Shown here piece after piece: positions 17,407-27,259 of a stretch of 64,000 nt of DNA (position 1 is the stretch's first letter; each line of letters starts with the position of its first letter). A program made the translations under genes and the position numbers. Source of the DNA: Aquamicrobium sp. LC103 (GTDB lineage Bacteria; Pseudomonadota; Alphaproteobacteria; Rhizobiales; Rhizobiaceae); the NCBI RefSeq assembly GCF_001014615.2, contig NZ_LBCQ02000007.1, forward strand, positions 186,001 to 250,000, written 5' to 3'. The notes beneath the pieces were generated by a model that made no database searches, had not been told where the DNA came from, and worked only from the letters and a program-made list of their open reading frames with translations.

Positions 17407-18630
17407 ATGCCCTTCCTTTCCTTCCTGCGCGAAAATGCGAGATGGCTCGCCGGCGGTTTCCTGCTGACCTATTTCTCTTCCTTCGGCCAAACCTTCTTCA
17501 TCTCGCTTTCGGCGGGAAACATCCGCGAGGAGTACGGGCTTTCCCACGGCCAGTTCGGCACGGTCTACATGCTGGCGACATTGGGAAGCGCGTTGACCAT
17601 GCCGCGCTTCGGCCAGATCGTCGATCGCTACAGCGCGCGAACGGTCGCTCTGATCATCATGCCCGGCCTCGCGGTCGCGACGGTGATGATGGCGCTGTCG
17701 ACCCACATCGTGCTGCTGGTGCTTTCGATCTACCTGCTGCGGCTCTTCGGGCAGGGGATGATGGGCCATCTCGCCTTCACCACCATCGGCAAGTGGTTCG
17801 CCGCCCAGCGCGGACGTGCGATTTCCCTGGCGGCGATCGGCGTCAATGTGGGCGAGGGCGTTTTCCCGCTGATCTTCGTGGCGGTCGCCGGCGTGATCGG
17901 CTGGCGCAATTCCTGGCTTGCCGGCGCCGCCATCCTTCTGCTCGTCGCCCTGCCGCTGATATTGACGCTGTTCGCCGCCGAGCGCCGGCCGAGAAGCAGC
18001 GATCCCAAGATCGTGGCGACGCGGACGCGCGACTGGACGCGGGGCGAGGTCGTGCGCGACCCGCTTTTCTATCCGATCCTGATCTGCACCATGGCGTCTC
18101 CCTTCATCGGCACCACGATCTTTTTCCATCAGATCTATCTCGTCGAGCTGCGGGGATGGTCGCTCGAGGTCTTCGCCTCCTCCTTCGCCTTCATGGCGGC
18201 TACGACAGTCTGCTTCGCGCTCGTCTCGGGCTATCTGGTGGACAGGTTCAGCGCGGTCAGGCTTCTGCCTGTCTTCCTCCTGCCGCTCGGCATCGCCTGC
18301 CTCGTGCTGGGCGGCGTCGAACAGCAGTGGAGCGCCTTCGTCTTCATGGGGCTGCTGGGCCTCACCTACGGCTTTTCCTCGACCTTGCTCGGCGCGCTCT
18401 GGCCGGAGGTCTACGGCATCCGCCATCTGGGTGCGATCCGCGCGCTGGCGATGTCGATACTGGTCTTCGCCACCGCGGCCGGCCCGGGCCTCACCGGCTT
18501 TCTCATCGATCTCGGCGTGAGCTATCCGCTGCAGATCATCGCGATGGGCGGCGCCTGCTTCCTGGTCGCCTTCGCGATGGTCTTCGTTTCGGCGGCGTTG
18601 CAGGAACGCGCCGTTGGGGTTGCAGGATGA
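17407..18630 (+). CDS. MFS transporter
   Basis: A 407-residue major facilitator protein with about 12 membrane segments. The loop 2-3 motif is present in diverged form (RFGQIVDRYSARTV), and the central cytoplasmic loop is near residues 190-215. The substrate is unknown. ATG 17407 follows a GAGAGA box and removes a 50-residue unconserved extension. It lies divergent from the arsR/SRPBCC pair, so it may be part of that regulon. Confidence 0.87.
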   Translation: MPFLSFLRENARWLAGGFLLTYFSSFGQTFFISLSAGNIREEYGLSHGQFGTVYMLATLGSALTMPRFGQIVDRYSARTVALIIMPGLAVATVMMALSTHIVLLVLSIYLLRLFGQGMMGHLAFTTIGKWFAAQRGRAISLAAIGVNVGEGVFPLIFVAVAGVIGWRNSWLAGAAILLLVALPLILTLFAAERRPRSSDPKIVATRTRDWTRGEVVRDPLFYPILICTMASPFIGTTIFFHQIYLVELRGWSLEVFASSFAFMAATTVCFALVSGYLVDRFSAVRLLPVFLLPLGIACLVLGGVEQQWSAFVFMGLLGLTYGFSSTLLGALWPEVYGIRHLGAIRALAMSILVFATAAGPGLTGFLIDLGVSYPLQIIAMGGACFLVAFAMVFVSAALQERAVGVAG

Positions 18631-18661
18631 ACACAGTTGCCGTTTTCTTGTGCATCGGCCC

Positions 18662-18690
18662 TTGGCGAAACGATTTTGCGTGTCTATAAG
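18662..18690 (+). promoter_or_regulatory. sigma-70-type promoter of the ABC exporter leader
   Basis: TTGGCG (18662-18667), exactly 17 bp, then TATAAG (18685-18690). The predicted start is near 18697, giving a leader of about 270 nt before the exporter start codon. Confidence 0.6.
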
Positions 18691-18724
18691 CGTCTTCCCT
18701 TTTAGTCCTTCAAGGAGAGTCCGA

Positions 18725-18772
18725 ATGCCAGCATTCCGATCTTCCCAGCAAGGCAGCGCTCCAAGAGTGTAG
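18725..18772 (+). CDS. 15-residue leader peptide (putative)
   Basis: A short frame MPAFRSSQQGSAPRV with an excellent ribosome site (AAGGAG at 18712-18717, 7 bp before the ATG). It sits alone in the leader of the ABC exporter and is followed 9 bp after its stop by a GGGCCG-GCAT-CGGCCC hairpin. I do not recognise it. A role in translation-dependent attenuation is inferred from position only. Confidence 0.45.
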   Translation: MPAFRSSQQGSAPRV

Positions 18773-18781
18773 TTCCGAGCA

Positions 18782-18958
18782 GGGCCGGCATCGGCCCGTT
18801 CTCGCGCCAACACCGTCAGGCGACTGCCCATACCGCCTTGCCCGCGTGACGCGGCAAGCTACGGCTGTATCCGGGCGCCGCCTGCCCCTGACGTATTTTT
18901 CGTTTCGGCGCCTTTCTTCATTTTCTGTTTTTTGGGACCGGACGCATCTGGCGTCCGG
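18782..18958 (+). promoter_or_regulatory. structured leader: hairpins before the ABC exporter start codon
   Basis: Three strong hairpins: GGGCCG/CGGCCC (18782-18797), CTTGCC...GGCAAG with an inner GCG/CGC (18837-18858), and a perfect 8-bp stem CCGGACGC/GCGTCCGG (18938-18958) ending 8 bp before the ATG. Between the last two is a T-rich tract (18895-18933). No Shine-Dalgarno is visible for the exporter, and the last stem occupies the position where one would be. The rest of the 18631-18966 gap holds only the promoter and the short leader frame. Confidence 0.5.
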
Positions 18959-18966
18959 CTGTCGAC

Positions 18967-20769
18967 ATGGCTTCTTTTCTTATCGATCTGCGCGGCAACG
19001 CGTTTCGTGACGTATTCAGATTCACGGCCGAGCACTGGCGCAGGCAGCCGTTGCGCCTCGTGGTCATCATCGGCGCGGTGCTCGTCTCCACGACGGCGGA
19101 CGTGCTGACGCCGCTCTATTCGGGACGGCTCGTCGATGCCGTCGCGCGAGGCGCGGCGAGCGACGAACTCGCCTGGAACGCGGCGCTGACCGCCTTCTTC
19201 ATGCTGATCGCGCTGTCGGCGGGTGCGGTGGTGATGCGCCACATCGCGTTCAACAGCATCATCGACCTGACGATGAAGATGATGGCCGACATCGCGGCGG
19301 ATGCGTTCAACCGGGTGCAGCGTTTCTCGACCGACTGGCATGCCAACAGCTTTGCCGGCTCGACCGTGCGCAAGGTGACGCGCGGCATGTGGGCGCTCGA
19401 TCTGCTCAACGACACCGTGCTGGTTGCGCTGCTGCCCTCGGCGGTGATGCTCGTCGGCTCGACGCTGTTGCTCGGCTGGTACTGGCCGATGATGGGCGTC
19501 ATCATCGCGATCGGCTCCATCCTCTACGTGGTTTTGACGGTGACGCTGTCGCTCGGCTACGTCGCGCCGGCGGCGAGCCTCGCCAACGCCTGGGACACGC
19601 GCCTGGGCGGCGCACTCGCCGATGCCGTCTCCTGTAACTCGGTCGTCAAGGCGTTCGGCGCGGAAAGCCGCGAGGATAGCCGGCTCGGCAAGGTGATCGC
19701 CAAGTGGCGCAGCCGCACGCGGCGCACCTGGGTGCGCGGCACCATCAACGGCACCGTGCAGGGCATCACCATGCTGGTGCTGCGCTCGGCGGTGATCGGC
19801 TTCGCGATCGTGCTGTGGGCGCGGGGCGAGGCGAGCGCGGGTGACATCGCCTTCGTGCTCACCTCGTTCTTCGTGCTGCAGGGCTATCTGCGCGACGTCG
19901 GCATGCATGTCCGCAACGTGCAGCGCTCGGTCAACGACATGGAGGAACTCGTCGCCATCCACGACGAGCCGCTCGGCATCGACGACCGGCCTGGCGCCGG
20001 TCCGATCGAGATCACCGACGGTGGCATCGATTTCGAGAACGTGACCTTCCACTATGGCGGTCACAAGGTTCCCCTCTACAGGGATTTCTCGGTCTCGATC
20101 CAGCCGGGCGAGCGCGTCGGCCTCGTCGGGCATTCCGGCTCGGGCAAGACGACCTTCGTCAAGCTGATTCAGCGGCTCTACGACGTCAGCGGTGGACGGA
20201 TCGTCATCGACGGCCAGGACATCTCGGAATTCGAGCAGGCCTCGCTGCGCTCGCAGATCGCGATCGTGCAGCAGGAGCCGATCCTGTTCCACCGCTCGCT
20301 GGCGGAAAACATCGCCTATGGCAAGCCCGGCGCCACGCAGGCGGAGATCGAGCATGCCGCGAAGCTCGCGAGCGCGCATGACTTCATCTCGGCGCTGCCC
20401 AAGGGTTACTCGACCCTTGTCGGCGAGCGGGGCGTGAAGCTTTCGGGCGGCGAGCGCCAGCGCGTCGCGATCGCGCGTGCCTTCCTCGCCGACGCTCCGA
20501 TCCTGATCCTGGACGAGGCCACGTCGAGCCTCGATTCGGAATCCGAGGTGCTGATCCAGCAGGCCATGGAGCGGCTGATGGTGGGGCGCACCACGCTCGT
20601 CATCGCGCACCGGCTGTCCACGGTGCGCTCGCTCGACCGGCTGCTCGTCTTCGACAAGGGCAAGATCGTCGAGGAGGGCGATCACGCCGCTCTGGTGCGG
20701 CGCGAGGGCGGCATCTATCGCCGGCTGTTCGAGCGGCAGGCGCTGGAGCTGACCAAGGGTTTCGTTTGA
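18967..20769 (+). CDS. ABC exporter, fused permease and ATPase
   Basis: A 600-residue half-transporter: six membrane segments in about residues 25-310, then a nucleotide-binding domain with Walker A GHSGSGKTTF, Q-loop VQQEPIL, signature LSGGERQRVAIARAF, Walker B ILILDEATSSLDS and switch VIAHRLST. It would act as a dimer exporting a lipid, peptide or drug; the substrate cannot be told. The long structured leader suggests regulated expression. Confidence 0.92.
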   Translation: MASFLIDLRGNAFRDVFRFTAEHWRRQPLRLVVIIGAVLVSTTADVLTPLYSGRLVDAVARGAASDELAWNAALTAFFMLIALSAGAVVMRHIAFNSIIDLTMKMMADIAADAFNRVQRFSTDWHANSFAGSTVRKVTRGMWALDLLNDTVLVALLPSAVMLVGSTLLLGWYWPMMGVIIAIGSILYVVLTVTLSLGYVAPAASLANAWDTRLGGALADAVSCNSVVKAFGAESREDSRLGKVIAKWRSRTRRTWVRGTINGTVQGITMLVLRSAVIGFAIVLWARGEASAGDIAFVLTSFFVLQGYLRDVGMHVRNVQRSVNDMEELVAIHDEPLGIDDRPGAGPIEITDGGIDFENVTFHYGGHKVPLYRDFSVSIQPGERVGLVGHSGSGKTTFVKLIQRLYDVSGGRIVIDGQDISEFEQASLRSQIAIVQQEPILFHRSLAENIAYGKPGATQAEIEHAAKLASAHDFISALPKGYSTLVGERGVKLSGGERQRVAIARAFLADAPILILDEATSSLDSESEVLIQQAMERLMVGRTTLVIAHRLSTVRSLDRLLVFDKGKIVEEGDHAALVRREGGIYRRLFERQALELTKGFV

Positions 20770-20849
20770 CCCTGGAGGGGCCGCCACATGGCGGCTCCTC
20801 CACCTTCTGCCGCCTTGCCAAGCCACGCGCCTTCCGATAGGCCCGACCC

Positions 20850-22223
20850 ATGAGCACGACCGTTCGTTTCGCCCCTTCGCCCACCGGCCATATCCACATC
20901 GGAAATGCGCGCACCGCGCTGTTCAACTGGCTTTTCGCGCAGAAGAGCGGCGGTCGCTTCATCCTGCGCTTCGACGACACCGACGTTGCCCGCTCGCGCC
21001 AGGAATATGCCGACCAGATCCAGAAGGATCTGCACTGGCTCGGCATCCGTCCGGACGTGACGGTGCACCAGTCGGCCCGCTTCGCGACCTATGACGCGGC
21101 GGTGGAGAAGCTGAAGGCGGCGGGGGTGCTCTATCCCTGCTACGAGACGGCCGACGAATTGGAGCGCCGGCGCAAGGTCAGGCTTTCGCGACGGCTGCCG
21201 CCGATCTACGGCCGCGAGGCGCTGAAGCTCACGACAGAAGAAAAGGCCGCGCTGGAGGCCGAAGGGCGCAAGCCGCACTGGCGCTTCCTTCTTCCGAATT
21301 TCGCCGCCGATCCGTTCCGGCCGGAACGCACCGAGGTGCATTGGGACGATCTCGTGCGCGGGCCGCAGACGGTCGATCTCGCCTCGATGTCGGATCCGGT
21401 GCTGGTGCGGGAGGACGGCACCTATCTCTACACCCTGCCATCGGTGACCGACGATATCGAACTCGGCGTGACGCACATCATCCGCGGCGACGACCATGTG
21501 ACGAACACCGGCGCGCAGATCGCGCTGTTCCGTGCGCTCGGGGCCGAACCGCCGGTCTTCGGCCATCACAACCTGCTCACCGCCGCCTCCGGCGAGGGGC
21601 TCTCCAAGCGCAGCGGCTCGCTTTCGATAAAGGGACTGCGCGAGGACGGCATCGAGCCGATGGCGGTGGCCTCGCTCGCGGTGCTGATCGGCACGTCCGA
21701 AAGTGTCTCGGCGGTGCGCTCGATGACGGAATTGGCGCAGCGCTTCGATCCCGCCGCGACCTCGAAATCGGCCGCGAAATTCGATCCCGCCGAACTGCGG
21801 GTCCTGAACCGGGCGCTGCTCCACGCAATGCCCTATGCGGAGGCGTGCGATCGCCTCGCCGAAATGGGCATTGCCGGTGACAGGGCGGCACCGTTCTGGC
21901 TCGCGGTGCGCGGCAATCTCGAAAGGCTCGACGATGCGGCGGGCTGGTGGCGGATCGTCACGCAGGGACCGGAGATGAAACCGGATTTTTCGGACGAGGA
22001 CCGCGCCTTCCTGCGCGCGGCCTTCGACGATCTCCCGCCGGAGCCCTGGGACAACATGACCTGGAAGGTCTGGACGGACCGCGTCAAGGAACTGACCGGC
22101 CGCAAGGGCAGGGCGCTCTTCATGCCGCTGCGGCTGGCGCTTACGGGGAGGGAATCCGGGCCGGAGCTCGCAGATCTATTGCCTCTTCTGGGCCGGGAAG
22201 AAACGCTGGCCCGACGACCCTGA
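20850..22223 (+). CDS. gltX: glutamyl-tRNA synthetase
   Basis: A 457-residue class I GluRS. HIGH motif appears as [19 protein letters not shown]; the KMSKS equivalent is [20 protein letters not shown] is the conserved glutamate-site segment. Alphaproteobacteria often carry two GluRS genes. Together with GatCAB, one non-discriminating copy charges tRNA(Gln) with Glu; whether this copy does so is not visible from sequence alone. The final 83 bp overlap the convergent DUF2865 gene, so the C-terminal residues are under double coding. Confidence 0.94.
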   Translation: MSTTVRFAPSPTGHIHIGNARTALFNWLFAQKSGGRFILRFDDTDVARSRQEYADQIQKDLHWLGIRPDVTVHQSARFATYDAAVEKLKAAGVLYPCYETADELERRRKVRLSRRLPPIYGREALKLTTEEKAALEAEGRKPHWRFLLPNFAADPFRPERTEVHWDDLVRGPQTVDLASMSDPVLVREDGTYLYTLPSVTDDIELGVTHIIRGDDHVTNTGAQIALFRALGAEPPVFGHHNLLTAASGEGLSKRSGSLSIKGLREDGIEPMAVASLAVLIGTSESVSAVRSMTELAQRFDPAATSKSAAKFDPAELRVLNRALLHAMPYAEACDRLAEMGIAGDRAAPFWLAVRGNLERLDDAAGWWRIVTQGPEMKPDFSDEDRAFLRAAFDDLPPEPWDNMTWKVWTDRVKELTGRKGRALFMPLRLALTGRESGPELADLLPLLGREETLARRP

Positions 22224-23247
22224 CGCGACGCTCCGCGTCGACCTCCTCCCGAGGCGGCAAGGAAAGCGTCTCTCCCGCCTGTATGCCGACGGCCGGACCG
22301 TCTCCGGGCGCCGGCTGCGACGGCGAACCGGGCGCCGGCGCCACATAGAATGAGGATTGGCGTCCGTTTGCGGCTTCACCGTCCGGGGCGGAGGCGGATC
22401 GTTCTCCGCCGCCGATGACTTCATATCCTTGCGCCATCCGCCCGCAGCCGCATGCCTGCGCGCGGGTGGCGCCCGCATCGCGATAGAGGAAGGCATTCGG
22501 CATCTCGCGATAGGGGATACCGGTGTTCGTCGAAACCATGTCCTCCGACTCTTCACCGGGCACCCGGTGGGCGTAGAGCTCCACTTTCGTTCCCGGACAC
22601 ATCGCCGCGCAGGCCCTGGCATCGCGCTCGAACGCCGGCGTCGAAACGGAGTAGGAGATCGGGAAATAATAGCCGTCGCACGCACGCACGCACATCGTGC
22701 GGTAATTGCCGGCCAGCTTTGCGGCCGGCGCGTTGCTGCCGTCGACGATGCGCACTCCGGCGTTTTCACGTCTTTCCGCCGAGGTTTTGCGGGCGGGAGG
22801 CGCCTGGCGGCAGTCGTTCGCGCCGAGCGCGGCGATGACGCGTGCGCGCTCGCGGCGATTGTCGCGCCCACCGGAGAGGCGGGCATGCGTGCGCCGAAGT
22901 TCGGCGAGGTTTTTCTCCATGCGCGCAAGGGTGACGTCGAGGCCGCTGCAATGGGGAAGCGAGCCACCGATCGCCGTGCCGCCGCATCCCGCCCTTCGCT
23001 GGTCGGCGCGAAGCTTGTCGATCTGCTGGCGCTGGGCGGCGATCGCCTGTTCGTAGCGTCCGGCCTGGGCACCGCCGCCCGCGCCGCGCGACGAGGACAG
23101 GGCGGCAAGTTGTCCTTCAAGTTGCCGGCAGAGCCGTGAACCGGCTGAAGCGTCGGAGGTTGCGGCGATCGTTGACAAGAAAATCGCCAGCGCAGCCATC
23201 CACCGCGCCGGAGACGATGCCGTTTTACCCCTGCCACCCAAGCTCAT
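22141..23247 (-). CDS. DUF2865 family exported protein
   Basis: A 368-residue protein with an N-terminal signal peptide (hydrophobic [19 protein letters not shown], about residues 17-35), a coiled-coil region (about 40-130), and a Cys-rich domain typical of DUF2865 ([48 protein letters not shown]). The C-terminus is Pro/Gly-rich. The function is unknown. Starts at 23247 or 23199 (Met17) are both possible. Its 3' end overlaps gltX by 83 bp. Confidence 0.85.
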   Translation of the reverse strand: MSLGGRGKTASSPARWMAALAIFLSTIAATSDASAGSRLCRQLEGQLAALSSSRGAGGGAQAGRYEQAIAAQRQQIDKLRADQRRAGCGGTAIGGSLPHCSGLDVTLARMEKNLAELRRTHARLSGGRDNRRERARVIAALGANDCRQAPPARKTSAERRENAGVRIVDGSNAPAAKLAGNYRTMCVRACDGYYFPISYSVSTPAFERDARACAAMCPGTKVELYAHRVPGEESEDMVSTNTGIPYREMPNAFLYRDAGATRAQACGCGRMAQGYEVIGGGERSASAPDGEAANGRQSSFYVAPAPGSPSQPAPGDGPAVGIQAGETLSLPPREEVDAERRVRVVGPAFLPGPEEAIDLRAPARIPSP

Positions 23248-23290
23248 GAGCGAAGGCTAGCAGCGGGCGGTTAATCCTTGGTTCGCGCCG

Positions 23291-25609
23291 TCAGCCGGCC
23301 AGCAGCACGGCCTGCGACTTCTGGCTCGCCTCCACCACCGCCAGCGCGGTCATGTTGACGACGCCGCGCGAGGTGACCGACGCCGTCAGGATGTGCGCGG
23401 GCCGCGCCGTGCCGAGCAGGATCGGGCCGACATGCAGCGCGTCCAGCATGGTCTTCACGGTGGTCAGCGTGATGTTGGCCGAATCGAGATTCGGGAAGAC
23501 GAGCAGATTGGCCTCGCCCTTCAGCGTCGAATGCGGATAGGCGCGATTGCGCAGCACGTCGGACAGCGCCGAGTCGCCATGCATCTCGCCTTCTGTCTGA
23601 AGATCAGGCGCTATCTCCTTCAAAAGCATGGCAGCTTCCCGCATCTTCAGCGCCGAAGCCGAATCGCGCGAACCGAAATTGGAATGCGACAGCAGCGCGG
23701 CTTTCGGCTCCAGGCCGAAACGGCGGATCTCCTCGGCGGCGAGCACCGTCATCTCGGCGATCTCCTTCGCCGAGGGGTCGAGCGTCACATAGGTGTCGGT
23801 GAAGAAGGTGACGCCGCGCTGCGCGATCAGCATCGACAGGGCGGAAAGGTCGGCGACGCCCTCGCGCCGGCCGATGAGCATGTCGACATAGCGCAGGTGC
23901 TTCTCGAACCGCCCTTCCAGGCCGCAGATCATCGCGTCGGCCTCGTCCCGCATCATCGAGAGCGCGGCGATGACGGTCGTGTTGGTGCGCACCAGCGTTC
24001 GCGCCGCCTCCTGGTTGACACCGCGCCGACCCGCGATCTGGATCAGGAGGTCGACATAATGGCGGTAGCGCGGGTCGTCCTCGGGGTTTACGATCTCGAA
24101 GTCGACGCCCGGCCTGATCTTCAGCCCGTAGCGTTTGAGGCGTACCTCCACGACATGCGGGCGGCCGATGAGGATTGGCTTGGCGATCCCTTCCTCCAGC
24201 ACCACCTGTGCCGCGCGCAGCACACGCTCGTCCTCGCCGTCGGCATAGATGACGCGCTTCCTGTCGGAAGTCTTCGCGGCGGAGAAGACCGGCTTCATGA
24301 TGAGGCCGGAGCGGAAGACGAAACGGCTCAGCGTCTCGACATAGGCGTCCATGTCGTCGATCGGCCGCGTGGCGACGCCGCTTTCCATGGCCGCGCGCGC
24401 CACCGCCGGCGCTATGCGCAGGATGAGACGCGGATCGAAGGGCGAGGGAATGAGGAAGTCGGGGCCGAAGATCGGCGTTTCGCCGGAATAGGCGCGGGCG
24501 GCGACGTCCGACGGCTCCTCGCGAGCGAGCGCGGCGATCGCATGCACGGCAGCCGTCTTCATCTCCTCGTTTATGGCGGTTGCGCCGACGTCGAGCGCGC
24601 CGCGGAATATGTAGGGAAAGCAGAGGACGTTGTTGACCTGATTGGGAAAATCCGAGCGCCCGGTGCAGATCATCGCGTCGGGCCGGGCCGCGCGGGCCAC
24701 TTCCGGCATGATTTCCGGCACCGGATTGGCGAGCGCCAGGATCAGCGGCGTCGGCGCCATTTCCTTCAACAGCTCGGGCTTGAGCACGCCGGCCGCCGAA
24801 AGCCCCAGGAACACGTCGGCGCCGCCGATCACGTCGGCGAGCGTCCTCGCCGCGGTGTCCTTGACATACGGGTCCTTCCAGCGGTCCATCTCGTCGACAC
24901 GGCCCTCGTAGGCGACGCCGAAGCGGTCGGTGACCCAGATGTTGTCGCGATCGGCGCCCAGCGCCACGAGCAGGTTGAGGCAGGCAAGCGCGGCGGCGCC
25001 GGCGCCGGAGGTGACGATCTTGGCCTTGGAGAGTTCCTTGCCGGCGAGTTCCAGCCCGTTGAGCACCGCGGCGGCGACGATGATCGCCGTGCCGTGCTGG
25101 TCGTCGTGGAAGACCGGAATGGCCATGCGCGCCTTCAACCGCTCTTCAACCTCGAAACATTCCGGCGCCTTGATGTCCTCGAGATTGATGCCGCCGAAGG
25201 TCGGCTCGAGCGCCGCCACCGTGTTGACCATTCCGTCGATGGCTGGGGCGTCGATTTCGATGTCGAAGACGTCGATGCCGGCGAATTTCTTGAACAGGAC
25301 CGCCTTGCCCTCCATCACCGGCTTTGAAGCGAGCGCGCCGATATTGCCGAGGCCGAGGACGGCGGTGCCGTTGGAGACGACGGCCACGAGGTTCGCACGT
25401 GCGGTATAGTCTGCGGCCTTGGCCGGATCCTCGTTGATGGCGATGCAGGGCGCCGCCACGCCGGGCGAATAGGCGAGCGCCAGGTCGCGCTGGTTGCCGA
25501 GCGGCTTGGTCGCCTGGATTTCCAGCTTACCCGGCGTCGGGTAGCGATGGTAGAAAAGCGCGCTTTCCTGCAGGTCGGAACGTTTGGTCTCGTCGTTTTC
25601 GGTGTTCAT
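23291..25609 (-). CDS. maeB: NADP-dependent malic enzyme with C-terminal phosphotransacetylase-like domain
   Basis: A 772-residue multidomain malic enzyme that decarboxylates malate to pyruvate. The N-terminal part has [37 protein letters not shown] and a Rossmann motif [14 protein letters not shown]. From about residue 440 it continues into the phosphotransacetylase-like domain ([18 protein letters not shown] through [13 protein letters not shown]) that in rhizobial DME/TME has a regulatory, non-catalytic role. NAD versus NADP preference cannot be fixed from sequence alone. The gene is monocistronic. Confidence 0.93.
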   Translation of the reverse strand: MNTENDETKRSDLQESALFYHRYPTPGKLEIQATKPLGNQRDLALAYSPGVAAPCIAINEDPAKAADYTARANLVAVVSNGTAVLGLGNIGALASKPVMEGKAVLFKKFAGIDVFDIEIDAPAIDGMVNTVAALEPTFGGINLEDIKAPECFEVEERLKARMAIPVFHDDQHGTAIIVAAAVLNGLELAGKELSKAKIVTSGAGAAALACLNLLVALGADRDNIWVTDRFGVAYEGRVDEMDRWKDPYVKDTAARTLADVIGGADVFLGLSAAGVLKPELLKEMAPTPLILALANPVPEIMPEVARAARPDAMICTGRSDFPNQVNNVLCFPYIFRGALDVGATAINEEMKTAAVHAIAALAREEPSDVAARAYSGETPIFGPDFLIPSPFDPRLILRIAPAVARAAMESGVATRPIDDMDAYVETLSRFVFRSGLIMKPVFSAAKTSDRKRVIYADGEDERVLRAAQVVLEEGIAKPILIGRPHVVEVRLKRYGLKIRPGVDFEIVNPEDDPRYRHYVDLLIQIAGRRGVNQEAARTLVRTNTTVIAALSMMRDEADAMICGLEGRFEKHLRYVDMLIGRREGVADLSALSMLIAQRGVTFFTDTYVTLDPSAKEIAEMTVLAAEEIRRFGLEPKAALLSHSNFGSRDSASALKMREAAMLLKEIAPDLQTEGEMHGDSALSDVLRNRAYPHSTLKGEANLLVFPNLDSANITLTTVKTMLDALHVGPILLGTARPAHILTASVTSRGVVNMTALAVVEASQKSQAVLLAG

Positions 25610-25748
25610 GAATACCCAGCGTCGTTCGGTCGTTCGGCGTCAGATGCCGTTCTAGCACGACTGCCGGTTTTGGCGAGGATGAAAGGCCGTGGGATAACGC
25701 CGCAATCTTGCGCCGGCTTTGTCGGCTGACTTTCCGGAAAGCACCCAT

Positions 25749-25774
25749 CCCGCGCGGCATGGGCGCCGCGCGGG
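25749..25774 (-). terminator. strong hairpin downstream of the FAH-family gene
   Basis: A perfect 9-bp G-C stem CCCGCGCGG (25749-25757) / CCGCGCGGG (25766-25774) with an 8-base loop. There is no T tract, so it may be a weak terminator or an mRNA 3'-end stabiliser. Confidence 0.4.
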
Positions 25775-25803
25775 TCGTGGAAGTCTCGGGCTCGAACGGA
25801 CCG

Positions 25804-26646
25804 CTATCTCTCGACGACGCGCTGCCGCTGTTCGCCGAGGCCCGCGATGCCGAGGTGCATCTCGTCGCCGGCCTTGAGGAACTTCTGCGGCTTCATGCCC
25901 ATGCCGACGCCGGGCGGCGTGCCGGTGGTGATGACGTCGCCGGGGTCGAGCACCATGAACTGCGACAGGTAGGAGACGATCTTCGCGACGCTGAAGATCA
26001 TCGTGGCCGTGTTGCCGGTCTGCGCACGCTCGCCATTGACGTCGAGGAACATGTCGAGCGCCTGCGGATCGGCGATCTCGTCCGACGTCACGATCCAGGG
26101 CCCCAGGGGTCCGAAGGTCGGGGCGCTCTTGCCCTTCATCCATTGGCCGCCGCGCTCGGCCTGGTATTCGCGTTCGGAGACGTCGTTGCAGAGCGCGTAG
26201 CCGAAGACATGGGAAAGCGCGTCCGCCTCGCTGACATAGTCGCAGGTCTTGCCGATCACGATCGCCAGTTCGACCTCCCAGTCGAGCTTGCGCGATCCGC
26301 GCGGCAGGAGCACGTCGTCGTCCGGTCCCGACAGGCAGTTAGGCGCTTTGGAGAAGATGATCGGCTCGTCGGGGATCGGCATGCCCGATTCGGCCGCGTG
26401 GTCGGCATAGTTGAGGCCGATCGCGATGAAATGGCCGGTGCGTGCGAGCGGCGCGCCGAGCCGAACGCCCTGCGGAGCGGCCGGCAATGAGCCGAGGTCC
26501 AGCTTCGACAGCTTTTCCGCCAGGCCTGCCGAGAATGTTTCAGGCGAATAATCCGCGATGACGGAGGAAACGTCCCTGATCGTTCCGTTCCCGTCGAGAA
26601 GTCCCGGCTTTTCCTTGCCCTTTTCACCAAATCTAACGAGTTTCAA
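25804..26646 (-). CDS. fumarylacetoacetate hydrolase family protein
   Basis: A 280-residue FAH-superfamily enzyme. The metal-site segments are LNYADHAAESGM, DWEVELAIVIGK and YALCNDVSERE; the C-terminal GDVITTGTPPGVGMG completes the fold. The length and sequence resemble proteins annotated as ureidoglycolate lyase or 2,4-diketo-3-deoxy-fuconate hydrolase. The precise reaction is not determinable. It sits alone between malic enzyme and a dipeptide epimerase. Confidence 0.9.
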   Translation of the reverse strand: MKLVRFGEKGKEKPGLLDGNGTIRDVSSVIADYSPETFSAGLAEKLSKLDLGSLPAAPQGVRLGAPLARTGHFIAIGLNYADHAAESGMPIPDEPIIFSKAPNCLSGPDDDVLLPRGSRKLDWEVELAIVIGKTCDYVSEADALSHVFGYALCNDVSEREYQAERGGQWMKGKSAPTFGPLGPWIVTSDEIADPQALDMFLDVNGERAQTGNTATMIFSVAKIVSYLSQFMVLDPGDVITTGTPPGVGMGMKPQKFLKAGDEMHLGIAGLGEQRQRVVER

Positions 26647-26850
26647 TTGCTTAGATCCCTCTCTTCAAAGCTCGGTCGAATGTCAATCGGAAGGCGCTCT
26701 GAAAGAGCCGCCGCCAGGGATCTAGGCATGTCCGGCGGTGCGGACGGTTCTCCCGCCGCGAACTGCCATCCTCCCGGATCCTCCAGCTGCAAACCTATCC
26801 CGATGGGCCGACGAAGCACAACCATCATAAGCCTGTGACATGAGGAGATC

Positions 26851-27240
26851 ATGTTCGCGCCTGAAAAATCCGCTCCCGCCAGCCGGCAGGGACTGGGGTT
26901 CCTCATGAGGGCGATCGTCGTGCTTGCCGCAGAATTAGCCGTAGCCGGTCAAAGTGCCGCCGCCGAATGCCCGGATGCTCCTTGCATGAGAGGCGCGGCG
27001 CACAACCACATTCACGGGCACGCCCCGGTTTTTCCGCCGGATATCGATCGACATCGTCCGGCGTCCGCCCGTCGTCCCGATGACGCCGCACGGTCGAGGC
27101 GGCCTCCGCAAGCGGTCGTGAAGGCGGGGCGAATTGGCGCCATGGCGTCGCCGGTCGCTGGCGAGCAGACTTTCCCGCCGAAGCAGGACCGATCTGCCCC
27201 GCAACGATATGCACTTCGTCTCGGCTGTCTCGGCGCGTAA
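26851..27240 (+). CDS. small putative secreted protein
   Basis: A 129-residue frame with a signal-like segment (MRAIVVLAAELAVAGQSAAA from residue 19) followed by two cysteines (ECPDAPC) and a His-rich patch (HNHIHGH), then a low-complexity Arg/Pro tail. GAGGAG lies just before the ATG. I do not recognise it, and the C-terminal half looks like unconserved coding by chance. This is the only candidate in the 613-bp gap at 26647-27259; otherwise I see nothing there. Confidence 0.35.
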   Translation: MFAPEKSAPASRQGLGFLMRAIVVLAAELAVAGQSAAAECPDAPCMRGAAHNHIHGHAPVFPPDIDRHRPASARRPDDAARSRRPPQAVVKAGRIGAMASPVAGEQTFPPKQDRSAPQRYALRLGCLGA

Positions 27241-27259
27241 CCAGGCCGCGCGACCGTTC

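Noticed and set aside
26643-26906. 87-codon minus-strand frame upstream of the FAH-family gene
   Set aside because: It has no good ribosome site or recognised motif, and overlaps a better-supported plus-strand candidate.
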